A stretch of 33,463 nt of DNA from DASWJZ01 sp964440525 (GCA_964440525.1 CAYTTC010000035.1:1-33463); one strand, 5' to 3'. Positions 26,383 to 33,463 are shown, counted from the stretch's first letter. Translations and numbers: made by a program. Notes: generated by a model from the letters alone, not told the origin.

Positions 26383-27416
26383 CCGATATGGTCGAGCCGG
26401 GGAAACCGGCGGCTCAAAAGCATATGTCCGAGGTCGACTGGACCCACCCGAACGATCATCCCCTCAAGCGGTTCATCATCGCCAACCGGGCGTCGCTCGG
26501 CTCGCTCGCCGTCTTCTTGCTGATGATGGCGATCTTCATCTTCGCCAATCCGCGGGTATTCACGACCTGGGCGCTCTACACCTCGGTCCTGACCACGCTG
26601 CCTGTGGCGATCTTCATGACAGTGCCGCTGGTCTTCGTCGTCACCGCCGGCGAGATCGATCTGTCCTTCCCGGCGACCATGGGCTTTGCCGCCTGGATGT
26701 TCGCGTTAGTCGTGCAGGCGGGCTACGACCCCTTCCTCGGCATTGCGGCGGCGATCGTCACCGGAATCTCGCTCGGCCTCCTTGTCGGCTCGCTGGTCGT
26801 CTATGCCAATCTGTCCTCGCTGATTGCGACGCTCGGCATGAATTTCGTGCTGCGTGGCGTCATCCTGATCTTCACCGAGGGCAAGTCGATCTCGCTGGTC
26901 ACCCTCAACCAGACCTGGGCCTTCAAGATTTTCTCCAGCGTGCTGTGGACTGTGCCGGTGCAGATCTACTGGGCCATCGCCTTCACCATCTTCTCGGCGT
27001 TCCTCTACCGCCGCCACAGGTTCGGCGTTCAGGTGCACATCGTCGGCGACAATCCGGACAGCGCCCAGCAGATGGGCATCAACGTCAAGCGCATCCGGGT
27101 GAAGACTTTCGTCTTTGTCGGCATCGGCGCCGCGCTTGCCGGCGTCTTCTCCACAATGATCAACTTCACCTGGTGGCCGACGGCCGGCGACGGCTATCTG
27201 CTGCCGGTTCTGGCCTCGGTCTTCGTCGGCGGCACACCGCCATGGGGCGGCATCGGCACGGTGTTCGGCGGCGCAATCGGCGCACTTACGGTGTCATTCA
27301 TCCAGACAGGAATCGTCGGCGCCGGCTTGAGCGGCTTCTACGTGCAGTTCTTCAACGGCCTCATCATTATTCTCTCGCTTCTCGGCCATCGCTGGAACCA
27401 AATCCGCTACCGTTAG
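26379..27416 (+). CDS. CUT2-type sugar ABC transporter permease (RbsC/FrcC-like)
   Basis: 345 residues with a polar N-terminal lead of about 35 residues and eight to ten membrane helices of the branched-chain/ribose permease family. Family landmarks are VVTAGEIDLSFPATMGFAAW near residue 90, and the late GGTPPWGGIGTVFGGAIGAL segment. It forms the inner-membrane channel for the preceding binding protein and ATPase. It is the last gene of the island operon; no clear terminator follows before the right repeat copy. Confidence 0.9.
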   Translation: MTDMVEPGKPAAQKHMSEVDWTHPNDHPLKRFIIANRASLGSLAVFLLMMAIFIFANPRVFTTWALYTSVLTTLPVAIFMTVPLVFVVTAGEIDLSFPATMGFAAWMFALVVQAGYDPFLGIAAAIVTGISLGLLVGSLVVYANLSSLIATLGMNFVLRGVILIFTEGKSISLVTLNQTWAFKIFSSVLWTVPVQIYWAIAFTIFSAFLYRRHRFGVQVHIVGDNPDSAQQMGINVKRIRVKTFVFVGIGAALAGVFSTMINFTWWPTAGDGYLLPVLASVFVGGTPPWGGIGTVFGGAIGALTVSFIQTGIVGAGLSGFYVQFFNGLIIILSLLGHRWNQIRYR

Positions 27417-27553
27417 GCAAACCGGCAAGAGGCGTGCCCGAAATTAACGGTGCGATCTGCCGCAATCGCGCGTTCGTCCTGCCGGAGGTCTTGCGAACGC
27501 ACTTACAACAAAACGGTGACGGTCGTGCGGTCTGCGTTAAGCGTTTCTGAGTG

Positions 27554-27580
27554 CCAGTTTCCGGCGATCAAATGGTGCAT
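27554..27580 (-). pseudogene. Truncated tpiA 5' end (nine codons)
   Basis: On the minus strand from the ATG at 27580 the sequence reads MHHLIAGNW, against MRHLIAGNW in intact tpiA. It then diverges completely and stops 16 codons later. One amino-acid change and one synonymous change (TTG for CTG) within nine codons show that it comes from a diverged tpiA rather than a recent copy. Confidence 0.8.
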
Positions 27581-27627
27581 TTCGGCGAAACTCCGCCGCC
27601 GCCGGATGGGCGGGCACATCGATGCGC

Positions 27628-27656
27628 TTGTGAGCGCGGGACGGGGGTCTTATGTT
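27628..27656 (+). promoter_or_regulatory. Candidate promoter of the ppiD-trpE unit
   Basis: TTGTGA (27628-27633), a 17-base spacer and TATGTT (27651-27656) lie inside the identical repeat core, 55 bases before the ppiD ATG. The same boxes at 21054-21082 in the left copy would now read only into the ppiD remnant and antisense to the LacI-type gene. Confidence 0.5.
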
Positions 27657-27662
27657 TCAGGC

Positions 27663-27693
27663 GCCGGGGCAGCGCGTGACCCGGCCTTTTCTT
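27663..27693 (+). promoter_or_regulatory. Terminator-like stem-loop in the ppiD leader
   Basis: GCCGGG (27663-27668) pairs with CCCGGC (27680-27685) around an 11-base loop and is followed by CTTTTCTT. It is preserved unchanged in the left copy (21089-21119). If the promoter at 27628-27656 is right, it sits at the very 5' end of the mRNA, where a protective or regulatory role is more likely than termination. Confidence 0.45.
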
Positions 27694-27710
27694 ATGGGCG
27701 AGGCTTTTTC

Positions 27711-29567
27711 ATGCTCGATCAATTGCGTCAAGGTGCCCAGGGCTGGGTCTCGAAGACGTTGATGGGCCTTCTGGTCCTCAGCTTCGCGATCTGGGGGATC
27801 GGCGGATTCCAGGGCTACGGCACCGGCACGCTCGCAACGGTCGGCGATGCGGAAGTGAGCGTGCAGGAATTCGCGCGTCTTTTCGACCAGGCGCAGCGCA
27901 ATTCCCGCCAGTCCGGCCAGCAGGTGAATCCGGATCAGGTTCTCTCCCTCGTCCTGATGAATGCCGCGCTCGACGACGCGGCGAGCCAATACGGCCTCGG
28001 CGTTTCCGACGATCGCGTCGCCGCCGAAATCGCAAAGAATCCAGCCTTCCTGAACTCCGACGGCGGCTTCGATCGCGAGCGTTTCACCGTTCTTCTCAGC
28101 AACGCCAACATGAATCGCGACGACTTCATCCACGACCTCAGGCGCGACCTCGTGCGCGCGCAAATCGCCGACACGCTGGGTGCCGGCCTCGAGGTGCCGC
28201 AGCCATTGGTGGCGGCGCTCTACCGGCTGCAGAACGAGGAGCGGACGGTCTCCTTCATCGTCGTCGACGCGACGATCATCGAACCGGTCGGCGCGCACGG
28301 GGAGAGCGACCTACAGGCCTATTTCGAGGAGAACAAGGAGCGTTTCCGCGCGCCCGAATATCGCAAGCTCGCGTTGCTCACTCTCGACCCGACGGCGATC
28401 GCCGATCCGAGCGACGTGACGGAGGAGGAGCTCGCGGCCGAATATGAGCGGCGCAAGGCGAGCCTCACGCAGCCGGAGCGCCGGCGCATCGAGCAGGTCC
28501 GCTTCGAAAGCGCCGAGGCCGCCGAGGCGGCGATGAAAAGGATCGAGGGCGGCGAGGTTTTCACAGACGTGGCAGCGGGTAGCGGGAGGGAAGTGACCGA
28601 CCTCGGCGTCAAGACCAAGGTGGAAGTTTTGGATCCGGCGGTAGCGGAGGCGGCCTTCGCGGCGGAGCCGAACAAAGCGGTCCTGGTGACCGAGGGCGCA
28701 CTCGAGCCCTCCGTCATCCTGGTGACCGCGATCGAGCCGGGATCCGTCACCTCGCTCGTGGAGGCGGGGCCGGGGCTTCGCCAGGAGCTCGCCGTCCGCG
28801 CCGCGCGCGAGAGCGCCCACGATCTCTACGATCAGGTGGAGGACGAGCGCGCCGGCGGCGCCACGCTCGAGGAAGCCGCGGCGAAGCTCAAGCTCCCCTA
28901 CCGTGTCGTCGACGCGGTCTCCGCCGAGCTGAAGGCGCCGGACGGCAGCGTGATCGCCGACATTCCGAACGCCGGTGCCGTGGTCAAGGAAGCCTTCGAG
29001 AGCGACGTCGGGGTCGAGAACAGCCCGATCCGTGGGACCGCCGATTCCTGGGTGTTCTTTGAGGTGCTCGACATCACGCCCGCTCGCGATCGCGCGCTTG
29101 ACGAGGTGCGCGACGCGGTCGTGGCGGCCTGGACCGCGGACGAGACGGCAAGCCGCATCGCCGCCTTGGCGGATTCACTTCTCGCGCGTCTCAAGACCGG
29201 CACTTCGCTGGTCACGCTCGCCGCCGAGATCGGAAAGCCCGCGCAGACGGTGGAGAACGTGAAGCGCAACACGCCGCCGCCGACGCTCAGCGGCAACGCC
29301 GTGAACCAGGCCTTCGCCGGACCCGAGGGCCACGTCGCCAATGCCGAGGGCGAGGGCCAGGCACGCATCCTCTTGATGGTCGACAAGGTGACCGCACCGG
29401 CCTTCTTCACGGAAGCAGCCGACGCCGGGACAATCCGCCAGCAGGTGTCGGAGGCGCTCAAGAACGACCTTATCTCCACCTACAACCGCCAGCTTCTCGA
29501 GACCCGTCCGACCTCGATCAACAACGTCGCCTATCGGCAGCTGACCGGACAGTTGCAGGCGCAATGA
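27711..29567 (+). CDS. Membrane-anchored peptidyl-prolyl isomerase with SurA N-terminal domain (PpiD-like)
   Basis: 618 residues from the ATG at 27711, preceded by GAGG. A short cytoplasmic lead and one membrane helix (about 14-34, LMGLLVLSFAIWGIGGF) precede a SurA_N-type chaperone domain (about 40-180, with DGGFDRERFTVLL at 117-129). A divergent parvulin region follows from about residue 240 (FRAPEYRKLALLTLDP, then RIEQVRFESAEAAEAA), with a long C-terminal domain. PpiD-type proteins sit at the Sec exit in the periplasm and assist folding of exported proteins. Proline isomerase activity is uncertain. trpE starts 19 bases after its stop, so they share a transcript. Its promoter region is duplicated at 20979-21139. 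Confidence 0.92.
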   Translation: MLDQLRQGAQGWVSKTLMGLLVLSFAIWGIGGFQGYGTGTLATVGDAEVSVQEFARLFDQAQRNSRQSGQQVNPDQVLSLVLMNAALDDAASQYGLGVSDDRVAAEIAKNPAFLNSDGGFDRERFTVLLSNANMNRDDFIHDLRRDLVRAQIADTLGAGLEVPQPLVAALYRLQNEERTVSFIVVDATIIEPVGAHGESDLQAYFEENKERFRAPEYRKLALLTLDPTAIADPSDVTEEELAAEYERRKASLTQPERRRIEQVRFESAEAAEAAMKRIEGGEVFTDVAAGSGREVTDLGVKTKVEVLDPAVAEAAFAAEPNKAVLVTEGALEPSVILVTAIEPGSVTSLVEAGPGLRQELAVRAARESAHDLYDQVEDERAGGATLEEAAAKLKLPYRVVDAVSAELKAPDGSVIADIPNAGAVVKEAFESDVGVENSPIRGTADSWVFFEVLDITPARDRALDEVRDAVVAAWTADETASRIAALADSLLARLKTGTSLVTLAAEIGKPAQTVENVKRNTPPPTLSGNAVNQAFAGPEGHVANAEGEGQARILLMVDKVTAPAFFTEAADAGTIRQQVSEALKNDLISTYNRQLLETRPTSINNVAYRQLTGQLQAQ

Positions 29568-29586
29568 CGCCGAGGCTGGTGGCGCG

Positions 29587-31095
29587 ATGCAGATAGAGCC
29601 GGCCTATGAGGATTTCGAGCCGAAATACGCGCGGGGCGAGCCGCAGCTCGTCTTCACCCGCCTCGTCTCCGATCTCGAAACGCCGGTCTCCGCCTTCCTG
29701 AAGCTCGCCGGTGGCCGGCAGAATTCTTTTCTGCTGGAATCGGTGGAAGGCGGCGCCGTGCGCGGGCGCTACTCGATGCTAGGCTTCGATCCCGATCTCC
29801 TCTTCCGCGCCGAGGGAGCGCGCGCGGAGATTGCGCGGGCGCCGGATCTTGCAAGCTTTGTGCCCTGCATAGAGGATTCGCTCGCCGCGCTCCGAAAACT
29901 GATCGGCGAGAGCCGCATCGCCGTGCCGGCAGGGCTTCCTCCGATGGCAGCCGGCATTTTCGGCTATCTCGCCTACGACATGGTGCGGCTGATGGAGGAG
30001 CTGCCGGAACCGAACCCCGAAGCGATCCGCGTGCCGGATGCGATTCTGATCCGCCCGCGCATCGTGGCGATCTTCGACGCCGTGAAGGACGAGCTGACCG
30101 TGGTGACGCCGGTCCGCCCAGAGCCAGGTGTCGCGGCCCGCGAAGCCTATGACCGCGCCGTCGACCGGTTGATCGACGTGATCGACGCGCTCGATCGGCC
30201 GGTCGACCACTCGGCCGAGCCCGCCGACATCGCGCTCTCCGGCGAGGTGGTCTCCAATACGACGCCGGCCGAATACAAGGCGATGGTGGCGCGCGCCAAG
30301 GATTACATCGCCGCCGGCGACATTTTTCAGGTGGTGCTGTCGCAGCGTTTCGAAGCGCCCTTCCCGCTTCCCCCTTTCTCGCTCTACCGCGCGCTCCGCC
30401 GCGTGAATCCCTCGCCCTTTCTCTATTTTCTCGACTTCGACGGTTTTTCGATCGTCGGCTCGAGCCCTGAAATCCTTGTCCGTGTGCGCGAGGGCGAGGT
30501 GAATATCCGCCCGATCGCAGGTACCCGTCCGCGCGGAAAAACGCCGGAGGAGGACAAGCGCCTCGGCGCCGAGCTTCTGGCCGATCCCAAGGAGCGCGCC
30601 GAGCATTTGATGCTGCTCGATCTCGGGCGGAATGATGCGGGCCGCGTGGCGGCGCTCGGCTCGGTGCGCGTCACCGATCAGTTTTTTCTCGAGCATTACA
30701 GCCACGTCATGCACATCGTGTCGAACGTGGTGGGAAAGCTGCGGCCGGATCACGACGCGCTCGACGCGCTGGTCGCCGGCTTCCCCGCCGGCACCGTCTC
30801 CGGCGCGCCAAAAGTCCGCGCCATGCAGATCATCGACGAGCTGGAGAAGGAAAAGCGCGGTCCCTATGCCGGCTGCGTCGGCTATTTTTCAGCCGACGGC
30901 GCAATGGACACCTGCATCGTGCTTCGCACCGCGATGGTGAAGGACGGAAAAGTCTATGTGCAAGCGGGCGCTGGCATCGTAGCGGACTCAAATCCCGAGT
31001 CCGAGCAGCAGGAATGCATCGCCAAAGCGGCGGCGATCTTCCGCGCCGCCGACGAGGCACGGCGTTTCGCCAGCCAGGCCGGAAGGGGGCAATAG
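29587..31095 (+). CDS. trpE: Anthranilate synthase component I
   Basis: 502 residues, full length for the unfused form. The N-terminal domain has the tryptophan-feedback segment LLES (49-52). The C-terminal chorismate-binding domain shows VVLSQRFEAP, NPSPFLYFLDF, VGSSPEILV, PIAGTRPRGKTPEED, DLGRNDAGRV and GTVSGAPKVRAMQIIDELE. With TrpG it converts chorismate and glutamine to anthranilate. Many rhizobia carry a fused TrpE(G); here component II is separate and starts 2.2 kb downstream, beyond genes on the other strand. It lies 19 bases after the ppiD-like gene, leaving no room for a trp leader peptide. Confidence 0.97.
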   Translation: MQIEPAYEDFEPKYARGEPQLVFTRLVSDLETPVSAFLKLAGGRQNSFLLESVEGGAVRGRYSMLGFDPDLLFRAEGARAEIARAPDLASFVPCIEDSLAALRKLIGESRIAVPAGLPPMAAGIFGYLAYDMVRLMEELPEPNPEAIRVPDAILIRPRIVAIFDAVKDELTVVTPVRPEPGVAAREAYDRAVDRLIDVIDALDRPVDHSAEPADIALSGEVVSNTTPAEYKAMVARAKDYIAAGDIFQVVLSQRFEAPFPLPPFSLYRALRRVNPSPFLYFLDFDGFSIVGSSPEILVRVREGEVNIRPIAGTRPRGKTPEEDKRLGAELLADPKERAEHLMLLDLGRNDAGRVAALGSVRVTDQFFLEHYSHVMHIVSNVVGKLRPDHDALDALVAGFPAGTVSGAPKVRAMQIIDELEKEKRGPYAGCVGYFSADGAMDTCIVLRTAMVKDGKVYVQAGAGIVADSNPESEQQECIAKAAAIFRAADEARRFASQAGRGQ

Positions 31096-31109
31096 ACGCC
31101 TCGCGCAAA

Positions 31110-32390
31110 CTAGGGCGCCGTCCCCGGCGCCTCGCCCTCCGCACTCCCCCCTTCCCCGACCAGAAACCAGGTGTCCTCCAGACCCACGCCCTTGATCTCT
31201 GTCGCGCCGCGGCGGGTGAAGGCGAAGTCTTCCGCGAGCGCGTCCCGAAACGCCTGCGAAACCTGGATCTGCCCCGGCTCGCCGACTCGTTCGAGCCGGG
31301 CGGCGAGGTTCACGGCATCGCCCCAGACGTCATAGGTGAAGCGCTCGGTGCCGATCACGCCGGCCATGACCGGCCCGATCGCGATGCCGATCCGAAGCCG
31401 CAATGACACATCGAACTCGGCCGCCGTCACGTCGGCCGCGGCCTGCATTTGCAAAGCCATCCGGGCAAGGCGGGCCGCGTCGCCGGGCGCCGGGCGTGGA
31501 ACCCCCGCCACCGCCATGTACGCATCGCCGATCGTCTTGATTTTTTCGACGCCATGCTCGGCAGCAAGCCGATCAAAACTTCGCACGAGATGATTGAGCA
31601 TCGCGACCGTGCGGGCCGCGCCGAGCGAACGCGCGATCGGCACAAAGCCGACGAGATCGGAAAAGAGAACCGCGGCCTCGCCAAAACTGTCGGCGATCGG
31701 CTCGCCGGGACGCTCCTTCAGACGCTCCGCGACCGAAGCCGGCAGGATGAGATGCAGGAGGGTTTCGGTTTCCGCCTCGGCCTGCTCCGCGGTCCAGAAA
31801 GCGTAGTAGACGAGCACCGCGATGATGATGGAGATCGTGACGACAGTGGTGATGGTAAGGCGGAGCAGAAATTCCCGGTCCACGTGCCCGGCAACCAGCG
31901 CCTCGGGAAACAGCAGCCAACAGGCGATATGAAGCGCGATGGCTATCCCGATGAGCAGCGCGATGAGATCGAGTCGCTTCAGGTCGAAGATCAGGAAGAC
32001 GGCAGCCGAGGCGGCAATGAAGTTGATCTGGATGCCCGACTGCCGCCCGACCAGCGCCACGAGCAGGAAGAGCCCGATCATGAATGAGATGGCGATGACG
32101 AGCGGACCGGCGATCTCATTGATCCGGTGGAACGCCGGGGTGCTCAAGGCGATCAGCATCAGAACGAGATTGAGAATGATCGCGTCGCGGTAGAGCGCGG
32201 CGTCCTCGATCGCATAGGTGAGCGCGAAAAGCAGGCACGAAACCGCGACGGTGAACGCTCCCACGTTGACGCTCTTCAGCCGCCGGCGCGTTTTCGGGGG
32301 ATAGTCGCGCGTGCCGAGCTCCACGAGATCTCTGGCTCGCGCGAGGAGGCCCTCGGCGAAGTCGCCCATGGTCAGCGTTTTCGTCTGCAT
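31110..32390 (-). CDS. Membrane-bound class III adenylate cyclase
   Basis: 426 residues from the ATG at 32390, chosen for its GGGAGG site; the frame extends upstream without one. About six membrane helices (45-195) precede a short linker and a class III cyclase domain (about 235-415). Metal aspartates are D245 (FSDLVGF) and D289 (KTIGDAYMA). K285 and D354 (YDVWGDAVN) are the lysine/aspartate pair that selects adenine, and N361/R365 (NLAARLE) serve catalysis. It should make cAMP at the inner membrane; the membrane part could sense a ligand. It converges on trpE, 14 bases apart. Confidence 0.9.
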   Translation of the reverse strand: MQTKTLTMGDFAEGLLARARDLVELGTRDYPPKTRRRLKSVNVGAFTVAVSCLLFALTYAIEDAALYRDAIILNLVLMLIALSTPAFHRINEIAGPLVIAISFMIGLFLLVALVGRQSGIQINFIAASAAVFLIFDLKRLDLIALLIGIAIALHIACWLLFPEALVAGHVDREFLLRLTITTVVTISIIIAVLVYYAFWTAEQAEAETETLLHLILPASVAERLKERPGEPIADSFGEAAVLFSDLVGFVPIARSLGAARTVAMLNHLVRSFDRLAAEHGVEKIKTIGDAYMAVAGVPRPAPGDAARLARMALQMQAAADVTAAEFDVSLRLRIGIAIGPVMAGVIGTERFTYDVWGDAVNLAARLERVGEPGQIQVSQAFRDALAEDFAFTRRGATEIKGVGLEDTWFLVGEGGSAEGEAPGTAP

Positions 32391-32505
32391 CGGGCTGCCT
32401 CCCGCCATCCGACCGAGCCGCCGGTGTTGTGGCTCAGACCATGCGCGGCGTATTCGAGGATTTAGGCGCAAACTCGGCTGGGCTTAGTGCGGCGCTAACC
32501 ACCCC

Positions 32506-32892
32506 TCACCACAGCACGTTCACGGCGAAGCCCCGGAACGCAGGATCGGCGGTGACAAGCGGCATGTCCTCCACGATCGCCTGGGCGGCGAGCATGCGGT
32601 CAAATGGGTCGCGGTGCGCGCCGGGAAGGAAGCCTGCGAGAGCCCCATGCTCGATGGTCACGGCGAGCCCGTTGAAGTCGCGCTCCGATAGGAACCTATC
32701 CAACGAATGCGCGATCTCGGTCGCTTCCGGCCATTTTCCGGCGCGCACCTTTGTCGCGATCTCCCAGGCGGACGCGGCGCTGACAAAGACTGCGGCGTCG
32801 CTCGCCATGATTGCTTCGCGTGCTTGCGGTGAACATTTCCGATCGTCCGTCAGGAACCAGACGAAGGCATGGCTATCGAGAAGGATCCTCAC
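32506..32892 (-). CDS. vapC: PIN-domain ribonuclease toxin (VapC-like)
   Basis: 128 residues, a complete PIN domain. The acidic metal site is visible: D7 in LLDSHAFVWFL, E in SAWEIATK (near 45), and the two aspartates in HRDPFDRMLAAQA (near 95-98), with a further aspartate in LVTADPAF. VapC toxins are Mg-dependent ribonucleases that cut tRNA or rRNA. The HRDPFDR pattern is typical of the PIN subgroup paired with Phd-type antitoxins. Its start overlaps the antitoxin gene by 20 bases, as expected for a toxin-antitoxin operon. Confidence 0.9.
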   Translation of the reverse strand: MRILLDSHAFVWFLTDDRKCSPQAREAIMASDAAVFVSAASAWEIATKVRAGKWPEATEIAHSLDRFLSERDFNGLAVTIEHGALAGFLPGAHRDPFDRMLAAQAIVEDMPLVTADPAFRGFAVNVLW

Positions 32893-33133
32893 CGCCGCCC
32901 TCCCAAAGCTGCAGCTCTTCTTCGGGCAGCGGATCGAACCAGAACGAGTCCGGCAAATCGGGCCATATCCCTTTCATGGCCCCGGGAACGCGGCGATGCG
33001 GTTTAGGGCTCACCGGCGCAAGCCGCACCACGGGCTCCTTGCCGCGCGCGATGACGATCTCCTCACCCGCCTCCGCGCGCACAATGAGCTTCGAGAGCTG
33101 CGTCTTCGCTTGGTGAATCGTTACGGTCGCCAT
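32873..33133 (-). CDS. vapB: Phd/YefM-family antitoxin
   Basis: 86 residues. The N-terminal 50 residues carry the Phd/YefM DNA-binding fold: VTIHQAKTQLSKLIVRAEAGEE, then IVIARGKEPVVRLAPV. The C-terminal 35 residues are tryptophan- and acid-rich (IWPDLPDSFWFDPLPEEE), the flexible part that occludes the toxin active site. It lies upstream of and overlaps the PIN toxin gene. A perfect ten-base inverted repeat stands 11 bases before its ATG, a suitable autorepression site. Confidence 0.9.
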   Translation of the reverse strand: MATVTIHQAKTQLSKLIVRAEAGEEIVIARGKEPVVRLAPVSPKPHRRVPGAMKGIWPDLPDSFWFDPLPEEELQLWEGGGEDPSR

Positions 33134-33143
33134 TGACGAGCTT

Positions 33144-33168
33144 CCTTAGCTAAGCTCGTTAGCTAAGG
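33144..33168. promoter_or_regulatory. Operator of the Phd/VapC operon (perfect inverted repeat)
   Basis: CCTTAGCTAA (33144-33153) and TTAGCTAAGG (33159-33168) form a perfect ten-base inverted repeat with a five-base spacer, just before the antitoxin start. It is AT-rich against GC-rich surroundings, so it probably also contains the -10 region. Binding by the Phd/YefM antitoxin is inferred. Confidence 0.75.
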
Positions 33169-33259
33169 CGCGATCCTGAGCCTGTCAACTCGCTCAGCGC
33201 CGGCCGGGCGCGCTGTTCTGAGCCTCGCGTCCGCGCCACTCGGCACCGCTTCCTCTTCC

Positions 33260-33288
33260 TTGACCCCTACCCTCCCCGCGGCTTAATC
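33260..33288 (+). promoter_or_regulatory. Candidate promoter of trpG
   Basis: TTGACC (33260-33265), a 17-base spacer and TTAATC (33283-33288), 30 bases before the trpG ATG. It would make trpG independent of trpE, from which it is separated by opposite-strand genes. No leader peptide with tryptophan codons or attenuator is visible. Confidence 0.45.
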
Positions 33289-33318
33289 CTCACGGCGCTG
33301 TGCCAAGCGGGCCGAAAA

Positions 33319-33463
33319 ATGCTTCTCGTCATCGACAATTACGACAGTTTTACCTGGAATCTCGTCCACTATCTCGGCGAGCTCGGGGCGGAGCCGGTCG
33401 TCGTCCGGAACGACAAGATCAGCGTCGAAAATGCGCTTGCCCGCGAACCCGAGGCGATCGTGA
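33319..33463 (+). CDS. trpG: Anthranilate synthase component II (partial, runs off right edge)
   Basis: The first 48 codons only. The N-terminus MLLVIDNYDSFTWNLVHYL is the class I glutamine amidotransferase start of TrpG/PabA, followed by LGAEPVVVRNDKIS. The catalytic Cys and His-Glu lie beyond the window. It provides ammonia from glutamine to TrpE; a dual role with PabB is common when no other pabA exists. No strong ribosome-binding site is seen before the ATG. Confidence 0.93.
   Translation, partial: MLLVIDNYDSFTWNLVHYLGELGAEPVVVRNDKISVENALAREPEAIV

Larger units (their letters stand above)
21140..27553. other. Sugar-catabolism island inserted between tpiA and the ppiD-like gene
   Basis: 6.4 kb containing the LacI regulator, dehydrogenase, isomerase/epimerase and a three-gene importer, bounded on each side by a copy of the tpiA/ppiD intergenic region. 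No transposase, integrase, tRNA or IS-like terminal repeat is present. The reciprocal fragments of tpiA and ppiD at the outer edges indicate insertion or duplication through recombination at this intergenic region. Confidence 0.75.
27554..27713. repeat. Right copy of the tpiA/ppiD intergenic direct repeat
   Basis: Partner of 20979-21139. It supplies the functional promoter region of the intact ppiD-like gene. Substitutions relative to the left copy cluster in the tpiA-proximal third and in the two bases just after the 76-base identical core. Confidence 0.95.

Noticed and set aside
21140..27553. Transposon or integrative element as carrier of the sugar genes
   Set aside because: No transposase, integrase, tRNA target or terminal inverted repeats are visible; the only boundaries are the copied housekeeping intergenic regions.
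27450..27710. Upstream extension of the ppiD-like gene
   Set aside because: It would cover the repeat, its promoter and the tpiA fragment. The membrane-anchor N-terminus starts at 27711 with a good ribosome-binding site.
29568..29586. trp attenuator or leader peptide ahead of trpE
   Set aside because: Only 19 bases separate the ppiD-like stop from the trpE start, leaving no room for a leader.
31114..31131. GGCGCC hairpin as terminator between trpE and the cyclase
   Set aside because: It lies within the cyclase coding end and has no T-run on either side; support is too weak.

Overview
The window is GC-rich (mid-60s % by eye) alphaproteobacterial chromosome, most likely Hyphomicrobiales (Rhizobiales). 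This rests on gene content and order: eno, kdsA, pyrG, secG and tpiA on the minus strand, then a SurA_N-type peptidyl-prolyl isomerase (ppiD-like), trpE and trpG on the plus strand, plus an aglEFGK alpha-glucoside importer. The species cannot be named from this sequence.

Layout. 1-1447: a type IV toxin-antitoxin pair of the AbiE family (toxin cut by the left edge), with a near-consensus promoter and two operator-like repeats. 1814-6593: a lone TadG-like von Willebrand protein, a Cu(I) P-type ATPase with a CueR-type operator, and two small envelope proteins. 6635-11506: aglE-aglF-aglG-aglK, behind a structured leader. 11546-13914: an eno-rid-O-methyltransferase operon on the minus strand. 14129-17920: a DUF892 ferritin-like protein, an overlapping VOC-kdsA pair, an exported phytochelatin-synthase-like protease and a DUF29 protein. 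17972-21005: tpiA-secG-pyrG on the minus strand. 21140-27553: a sugar-catabolism island (LacI regulator, frameshifted Gfo/Idh/MocA dehydrogenase, sugar isomerase/epimerase and a three-gene importer). 27711-33463: ppiD-like gene and trpE as one unit, then a membrane adenylate cyclase and a VapBC-type toxin-antitoxin pair facing the other way, and the start of trpG.

The main discovery is the boundary structure of the sugar island. It sits between tpiA and the ppiD-like gene, which are probably ancestral divergent neighbours. The whole tpiA/ppiD intergenic region is present twice as a direct repeat of about 160 bp (20979-21139 and 27554-27713), with a 76-bp core identical in both copies. The left copy carries intact tpiA plus a rearranged scrap of ppiD coding sequence. 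The right copy carries intact ppiD plus the first nine codons of a tpiA relative. Both housekeeping genes therefore kept their own promoter region after the insertion. No transposase or integrase is visible, so recombination within the shared intergenic region is the favoured explanation.

Within the island, the LacI-type regulator diverges from the catabolic operon. A perfect 14-bp palindrome lies immediately downstream of a TTGACA-type promoter for that operon, a textbook repressor position. Three stem-loops precede the binding-protein gene. The dehydrogenase carries a one-base deletion, either real gene decay or a sequence error.
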